From Verrucomicrobiota bacterium (GTDB lineage Bacteria; Verrucomicrobiota; Verrucomicrobiia; Opitutales; Opitutaceae): a stretch of DNA of 64,000 bases. The stretch covers positions 186,001 through 250,000 of the forward strand of contig JAEYWP010000007.1 of assembly GCA_023428905.1 (NCBI GenBank), written 5' to 3'. The translations under genes and the position numbers were made by a program. Shown here piece after piece: positions 60,601-64,000 of this stretch. Under the pieces are notes generated by a model. That model saw only the letters and a list, made by a program, of their open reading frames with translations, was not told where the DNA came from and ran no database searches. Numbering within the stretch: position 1 is the stretch's first letter; each line of letters starts with the position of its first letter.

Positions 60601-61144
60601 CGCTGGCGTCCTTTACCGCCAGGCCGTAGGCGGCCGCGCTCTCCTTGAAGGTGCCGTCACCCTGGTTGATGTAGAGGAGGTTGGGGGCGTTGAAACGGCT
60701 GACGTAAATGTCGGGGTGCCCGTCATTGTTCACGTCGGCGGCGGCGACGCCGGTGTTCCAGGCCTTGTCCTCAACCAGCACCCCGGCGGCGGCGGTCACA
60801 TCGCTGAACACGAGATCGCCGGTCTGGCGGTAGAGGCGCGAGGGCGAGGTCTTGTTGGTGACAAAGACATCGGGCCGGTCGTCCCCGTCGAAGTCGGCAA
60901 TGGCCACGCCGGTGCCGACCGCGCCAAGGGTGAACTCGCGGAAGAGCTCATTCCACATCCGCGGGTCGTCGTAGGTATTCACCGCGGTCATACCCGAACG
61001 ATCGGGCGTGAGGGTGGTGAAGCGGGTGGCGCCCTCCGGCTGGGAGCGCGGCTGCAGTGGCTTGACCGCCGGCGCCTCAGTCGCGGCCTGGGCGGCCAGG
61101 CAGGTGAGGGCGGCGAGGCAGGTGAGGGCGGCCAGTCGGGTCAT
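57620..61144 (-). CDS. Large FG-GAP/VCBS and ASPIC-UnbV repeat protein, exported
   Basis: The 1174-residue protein has a signal peptide with a duplicated AALTCL unit and more than a dozen FG-GAP/VCBS calcium-binding loops of the DxDxDxxxD type (DFDGDDRPDVFV, DVNNDGHPDIYV, DYDRDGHLDLYL, DYNEDGWPDLYA, DINNDGRVDFLV and others). They form two beta-propellers, one before and one after a central ASPIC/UnbV domain at about residues 505-590 (GATVRLKTRSGTQVRQ). A second UnbV domain ends the protein (GAKVTVTYASGRIEARE). It resembles the CRTAC1 family. It starts 13 nt after the haloperoxidase stop, implying a joint function. Confidence 0.9.
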   Translation of the reverse strand: MTRLAALTCLAALTCLAAQAATEAPAVKPLQPRSQPEGATRFTTLTPDRSGMTAVNTYDDPRMWNELFREFTLGAVGTGVAIADFDGDDRPDVFVTNKTSPSRLYRQTGDLVFSDVTAAAGVLVEDKAWNTGVAAADVNNDGHPDIYVSRFNAPNLLYINQGDGTFKESAAAYGLAVKDASVQASFADYDRDGHLDLYLQTNILNYAASFKGRPDYLFRNNGNGTFSDVTAKAGIWGPTQGHSAIWWDYNEDGWPDLYAANDFENPDKLYRNNGDGTFTDIIESVAPHTSYSSMGADLGDINNDGRVDFLVSDMAATSHYKDMTGIEEMGRGIWEGEMARALSPQYPFNALYLNNGAGRLLEIAHLAGLRATDWTWSVRFVDLDNDGFLDLHVTNGMIRNFMDADLLDKQNVAATLAQRAAVYTNAPVYAEKNLAFRNTRDLRFAPAGAAWGLDHHGVSFGAAYADLDRDGDLDLVFTNYEAAPTVVRNDGTEGARLLLRLRGTTSNRFGIGATVRLKTRSGTQVRQLTLTRGLMSTDEPLVHFGLGEDDTIEELRVEWPSGVRQTLAGLAANQFVTLTEPSGGAKPGPARKDERPSSGTLFAEVNEALGITYAGQETHFDEFTRQILLPRRLSVAGPGIAVQASGSDGSPTAIAVPGRIFTRRSGRWESLAVPESAKAVAPLFLHANGDDIPDLFIATGGVAHASGRPELADRLWLGREDGGFEPAPADSLPANPDSTGAVVAADFDGDGDLDLFQGGRVSPGKYPDTPRSQLLRNDQGTYRDVTDELAPGLTHVGLVTSALWSDVDDDGRIDLLVATEWGPVHYFHNQDGRLIDQTEQAGLAALTGWWTSLQAADVNGDGRMDYIAGNFGLNTKYRATPGQPVVLFAGALDPSGKPQIVEARHEGDRLYPVRGRSKMAYAMPFLRRKYKTFSGFAQAPVEEIFGAEKLQAARRLEARELASGIFLNHGGRFTFQPLPTLAQVAPVYGTLAQDFDADGNVDLWLAQNFFGPEPKTGRFDGGISLFLRGDGQGNFTEVWPLESGVVVPGDAKAAVALDWNADQRPDVLVSQNAGRLLAFENRNPHGSAFSVSAQGPAGNPAAVGAKVTVTYASGRIEARELNAGSSHFSQSAAIAYFGTSASDPAKEISVRWPGGKTRRYPVPAAGQHLRANEE
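61098..61133 (-). repeat. 18-bp tandem duplication in the signal peptide
   Basis: Two 18-bp copies (61098-61115 and 61116-61133, 17 of 18 bases equal) encode the two AALTCL units in the signal peptide of the FG-GAP protein. The duplication keeps the frame and lengthens the hydrophobic core by six residues, a likely recent slippage event. Confidence 0.7.
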
Positions 61145-61157
61145 GGGAAGAAGGGCC

Positions 61158-62420
61158 TCAGGGCAGTGGCTTCAGATAATGGGTGCAGACGTATTCGGCG
61201 ATGGCGCGGCCCTGGGACTGACCCCAGAAGTTGGCCGAGGGGAAATGGATCCCGCCAAAAACGCGGCTCATCCCCACTTCATCGGCGGCGGACGAAAATC
61301 CCGGGTAGCTGCGGACGGCAGAGGTGAGGCCTTCGCCCGGCGTGCTGAACGGGATGTCATCGCGGCCGAAAACGTAAGCGAGGACGGTGGCTGCCCCGCG
61401 GCTGAAGGTGCTGTGCCCGGAGACATAGTCGGGAAAGGTGGGGCTCGGCATGAGGGGGATCCACTCCGGGTCGGGCTGGGTTCCCGGGTTGTCATCATTG
61501 GCGGCCTCCCGGATCGCGGTCTCCGGCCGCCAGTATCCATAGTAGAACTTCGACTCCCAGCAGCCGATCGCCGCATCCGCCATGGTGAGGTTGAGCAGGG
61601 CAAAAAGCCGGGCGTTCTCGGCCACGCCGAGGTTCTTTTCGCGGGAGACGGTGCCGGCAATCAGGTTCCAGTGACCGGGGGGCGTGGCGGTGCCGAGGTC
61701 GTCGGACCAGAACGCGGCAATGAACGTCTGGTCGTCGGTGCGAAGTTCGCTGTCGCGGCCTCCGTATTGCTTTACGATTTCGAGGTCCACCGCGTAGGCG
61801 GCGCTGCGGACGTCCGGTGGCGGGGGAGGGCGAAACTGGGAGCAGGATTTCAGGGCAAAGGGTTTGATGTTTCCCCACTGGGGCAGGGTGAACTCGCGGA
61901 AGAGGGGCGGGGTGGGGCGCCAGCGTCCCATCGCTTCGGAGCTTTTGAACGCTGCGCTGGCGGCGAGGCCGTCGTCCTTCCGGCTGGCAAGGACCTGGTC
62001 GGCCACGCGGATGCCCCAGGCGACACCGGCGTCGCGGGCGGGCCCTTCGGTGATCCCGGCAAGGGCGGCCTCATAATCGCTGGTGAAGACGCGCGGGTTG
62101 GCCACGGTCCCGAAAAGTTTCACCAGCAGGTGGTGGCCGGCGGCGAGGAGCGCGGCATCACGCGACGCCCCCGCGGGTGCGGCTTCGCGCAGCAGGTAAG
62201 GCTCAAAGCGACGTTCGAAACTGTTGGCCGTGTCGTGCAGCGCAGCGTGCAGCACAGCCAGCCGGTAGGACGCCATCGGGGGAGGCGTGCGTGAGACCCG
62301 GATTGCATTCAGGGCCTGGGTATTGAGGGAAAGGATCGGGTCGTCCGGGCTCGCAGCCAGCGCGAGGCCGGGCAGGAAGAACGTGAGCGCGACAAGTCGA
62401 AGCAGGAGGAGGGGTCTCAT
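61158..62420 (-). CDS. Vanadium-dependent haloperoxidase/PAP2 family protein, exported
   Basis: The 420-residue protein has a signal peptide (LLLLRLVALTFFLPGLALA) and the PAP2/vanadate-binding signatures: KFYYGYWRPETAI (Lys and Arg), PSPTFPDYVSGHSTFSRG (Ser-Gly-His) and RVFGGIHFPSAN (Arg and the vanadate-ligand His). These enzymes oxidise halides with peroxide or, without vanadate, act as acid phosphatases; sequence alone does not decide. The ATG at 62420 starts the signal peptide, although the frame is open further upstream. The FG-GAP gene follows after 13 nt. Confidence 0.9.
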   Translation of the reverse strand: MRPLLLLRLVALTFFLPGLALAASPDDPILSLNTQALNAIRVSRTPPPMASYRLAVLHAALHDTANSFERRFEPYLLREAAPAGASRDAALLAAGHHLLVKLFGTVANPRVFTSDYEAALAGITEGPARDAGVAWGIRVADQVLASRKDDGLAASAAFKSSEAMGRWRPTPPLFREFTLPQWGNIKPFALKSCSQFRPPPPPDVRSAAYAVDLEIVKQYGGRDSELRTDDQTFIAAFWSDDLGTATPPGHWNLIAGTVSREKNLGVAENARLFALLNLTMADAAIGCWESKFYYGYWRPETAIREAANDDNPGTQPDPEWIPLMPSPTFPDYVSGHSTFSRGAATVLAYVFGRDDIPFSTPGEGLTSAVRSYPGFSSAADEVGMSRVFGGIHFPSANFWGQSQGRAIAEYVCTHYLKPLP

Positions 62421-62530
62421 ACGGGGCAGGAAAGCGCGCGACCGTGCGAACTGCCGACCCCGCGGTAAACACGCTGGGGGCGAATTGCCGGACAGCAGGG
62501 GCGAATGGCGGAGCCGGCGCTGCGCGCCGG

Positions 62531-62660
62531 AATGACGAAGTGTCGACGCTCGAAGGACGAATGGCGCGCGCCGGGGGTGCGCGCAGTGACCAGTGACCAG
62601 GGGCTTCAAAATCCCGAATCCCGACTGCCCCTCGTCATTCGTGCTTCGTCCTTCGGATTT
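62531..62660. repeat. Period-7 repeat island between the haloperoxidase and LytTR genes
   Basis: From 62584 to 62660 eleven 7-bp units run strictly in phase, beginning with two CAGTGAC units and ending with CGTCATT, CGTGCTT, CGTCCTT and CGGATTT. To the left, 62531-62565 has five units of reverse sense (AATGACG, GAAGGAC and similar) that share words with the reverse complement of the right part. The stretch is non-coding on both strands by comparison with the neighbours. The rest of the 250-nt gap is unremarkable. Confidence 0.75.
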
Positions 62661-62686
62661 CCATCCGCGGCTACGGCCGCGGATGG
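62661..62686. other. 11-bp hairpin with UACG tetraloop at the LytTR stop codon
   Basis: CCATCCGCGGC pairs perfectly with GCCGCGGATGG around TACG, a C(UACG)G-type stable tetraloop. The LytTR stop codon (62671-62673, minus strand) lies at the loop, so the last codons are inside the stem. No T-tract follows on the minus strand. It may protect the mRNA 3' end or act with Rho. Confidence 0.6.
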
Positions 62687-63429
62687 CTGAATCGTCCCAA
62701 CTGGCCCCGGAGGCTGCGGCTGAGCGGGATCTGAGTGCCGTCGCGGAGAATCACCACATAATCGCCGTGAAAGGTGGGGTGCAGCTCCTGGACCTCGTGG
62801 GTGTTGACGATGGCGGAGCGGTTGACCCGCGCGAAATGGCCGCGGCCCAGTTTCTCCTCAATTGCCGCCATGGTCTCGCGGACCATCAAGCGTCGGGACG
62901 AGAGATGGAGGATGACGTAATTGTCCGCCGCTTCCACCCACCGCAATTCCTCCGGACGAACGAAGATCACGCGCCCGTCGACTTTGACCGTGAGTCGTTC
63001 GGGCTTCGTTTCCGGCGGCGCCGCCTCCGAGGTGGCGGGGGTTGCCTTGAGGGCACGGCGGGCGTCGACGGCGGCGATCGCCCGTTTCACCGCCGCCTGA
63101 AAGCGCTCCCGGTCGAAGGGCTTGAGCAGGTAGTCCACTGCCTCGACGGCAAAGGCTTCGACGGCGAAACGCTCGTGCGCGGTGACAAAGAGCACCACCG
63201 GTCGAAGTTCGCCCGGGAGAGCGCGCACGACCTGCAGTCCGTTGCACCCCGGCATCTCCACGTCGATGAAGATGATGTCAGGGGCGTGCTGGACGATGGC
63301 GGCGATCGCCTCGGGTCCATTCCCGAACTCGGCCGACAGTTCCAGCGTGGCCTCCCGCTTGACCAGGCCGCGAAGGCGGTCCCGGGCGAGAGGTTCGTCA
63401 TCGATGATGAAGACGCGATACGTGCTCAT
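62671..63429 (-). CDS. LytTR family response regulator
   Basis: The 252-residue protein has a receiver domain (VFIIDDEPLARDRLR, phospho-acceptor D56 in FIDVEMPG, TAHERFAVEAF with the lysine in DYLLKPFD) and a C-terminal LytTR DNA-binding domain (LRWVEAADNYVILHL, then RETMAAIEEKL and the RVNRSAIVN core). It forms a two-component pair with the upstream LytS-type kinase, overlapping it by 4 nt. Targets may include the neighbouring haloperoxidase operon, but this is only suggested by position. Confidence 0.93.
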   Translation of the reverse strand: MSTYRVFIIDDEPLARDRLRGLVKREATLELSAEFGNGPEAIAAIVQHAPDIIFIDVEMPGCNGLQVVRALPGELRPVVLFVTAHERFAVEAFAVEAVDYLLKPFDRERFQAAVKRAIAAVDARRALKATPATSEAAPPETKPERLTVKVDGRVIFVRPEELRWVEAADNYVILHLSSRRLMVRETMAAIEEKLGRGHFARVNRSAIVNTHEVQELHPTFHGDYVVILRDGTQIPLSRSLRGQLGRFSHPRP

Positions 63430-64000
63430 GCGGCGGTTTGATAGGGAAGCTCGAGGCGCGCGCGGACGCCGCCTTCGGGACGGTTTTCGAGCAGAAAACG
63501 ATGATCGTCGCCATACATCTCCTGCAGCCGGGCCCGGGTATTTGTGGTTCCGATACCCTGGCGCGCCTGTCCGCCGGCGGGCAGTCCGTTGCCCGTGTCG
63601 GTGACTTCGAGGATGAGCCGGTCCCTGTCGCGCGCGGCGCGCACCTCGATCTCGCCGGGGCGCGCGTGCGGCTCGATTCCGTGCCGGATGGCATTCTCCA
63701 CGATGGGCTGGAGGATGAGGTTGGGGATGGCGGCCCCCTCCACGGCCGGGTCCACCGCAAAGCGCACGGTGAGGCGGTCGCGGAAGCGGATGGCTTCAAT
63801 GCCGAGATATCGCTCCAGGAAGGCGAGCTCCTCCTTCAGCGCCACCCGGGGGCGCCCGGTCTGCGTCATCGTCAGCCGAAGCAGGTCCGAGAGTCGGACG
63901 AGCATCCGGTCCGCCGCATCCACGTCGGTGTGCATCAGCGAGGCCACGCCATTGAGGGTGTTGAAGAGAAAATGCGGTTTGAGCTGCCGCAGGAGAGACT
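63426..64000 (-). CDS. LytS-type sensor histidine kinase, C-terminal part
   Basis: This is the 3' part (about 190 residues) of a histidine kinase; the rest lies beyond the window. The phosphorylation region reads LRQLKPHFLFNTLNGVASLM, the typical His_kinase (LytS/YehU) box, with the histidine in PHF. The ATPase part has LILQPIVENAIRHGIEP (N box), a G1 box (VTDTGNGLPAG) and GIGTTNTRARLQEMYG. The upstream sensor domains are unseen. It overlaps the LytTR regulator by 4 nt. Confidence 0.92.
   Translation of the reverse strand, partial: SLLRQLKPHFLFNTLNGVASLMHTDVDAADRMLVRLSDLLRLTMTQTGRPRVALKEELAFLERYLGIEAIRFRDRLTVRFAVDPAVEGAAIPNLILQPIVENAIRHGIEPHARPGEIEVRAARDRDRLILEVTDTGNGLPAGGQARQGIGTTNTRARLQEMYGDDHRFLLENRPEGGVRARLELPYQTAA

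Noticed and set aside
59267..61327. 686-codon open frame on the plus strand
   Set aside because: Antisense to the FG-GAP gene. The repeated Asp-rich loops on the other strand create regular Val/Gly/Arg runs here, with no recognisable domain.
62584..62660. CRISPR-like array
   Set aside because: The period is only 7 bp, units drift in sequence and there are no spacers or cas genes.

Overview
This window comes from a GC-rich (roughly 60-65% GC by eye) Gram-negative bacterium. Several things suggest a member of the Verrucomicrobiota, most likely near Opitutales/Opitutaceae: the SecA with large insertions, the Ala/Lys-rich tails on ribosomal proteins, a VC0807-type membrane protein, a vanadium haloperoxidase beside a giant FG-GAP/UnbV protein, a GH9 enzyme, and a periplasmic nitrate reductase. 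The lineage is an inference from gene content; no rRNA gene is present to confirm it. I saw no tRNA, rRNA, CRISPR array, transposase or prophage.

Layout. 1-18.5 kb is one long str/S10/spc/alpha ribosomal cluster on the + strand: end of rpsG, fusA, rpsJ through rplO, secY, a degenerate adenylate-kinase-like gene, map, rpsM-rpsK-rpsD-rpoA-rplQ. Genes often found in such clusters are missing here (tuf, rpmD, infA, rpmJ). Strong terminators follow rpoA and rplQ. 18.6-26.5 kb carries a small zinc-ribbon membrane protein, guaA, an exported protein, part of the histidine pathway (hisD-hisC-hisB-hisH) and citrate synthase. 26.6-31.7 kb holds a membrane protein on the minus strand, then a coupled run pdxJ-acpS-hypothetical-nnr-dprA.

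31.7-39.9 kb is a periplasmic nitrate reductase locus made of two divergent operons around a 28-bp AT-rich palindrome. Minus strand: napD, napA, a four-haem NapB-like protein, a NapF-like ferredoxin, a 109-residue unknown protein and a MOSC protein, the last five genes joined by 4-nt overlaps. Plus strand: a four-haem cytochrome, a NrfC/NapG-type ferredoxin, a NrfD-type membrane protein and an Rrf2 regulator with three cysteines. The likely scheme is quinol to NrfD/NrfC, then multihaem cytochromes, then NapAB, with Rrf2 sensing NO or redox state.

39.9-54.9 kb contains an S9 peptidase, a HIT protein, nrdR, a trpG/pabA-type amidotransferase, a tgt gene that lacks the usual zinc cysteines, a small outer membrane barrel, a UDP-glucuronate decarboxylase, secA, a CPA2 antiporter and lnt. 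54.9-64 kb, on the minus strand, has a LytS-type kinase (cut by the window edge), a LytTR regulator, a vanadium haloperoxidase, a 1174-residue FG-GAP/UnbV protein and a GH9 enzyme.

The most unusual non-coding signal is degenerate DNA with a strict 7-bp period in several intergenic gaps, at three places abutting or within a few bases of a start codon (rplP, nrdR, the outer membrane barrel gene). A second dispersed element is built from GCGGGGTG words. It occurs between rpsE and rplO, where rpmD usually lies, again upstream of secA, and in partial form after rplQ.
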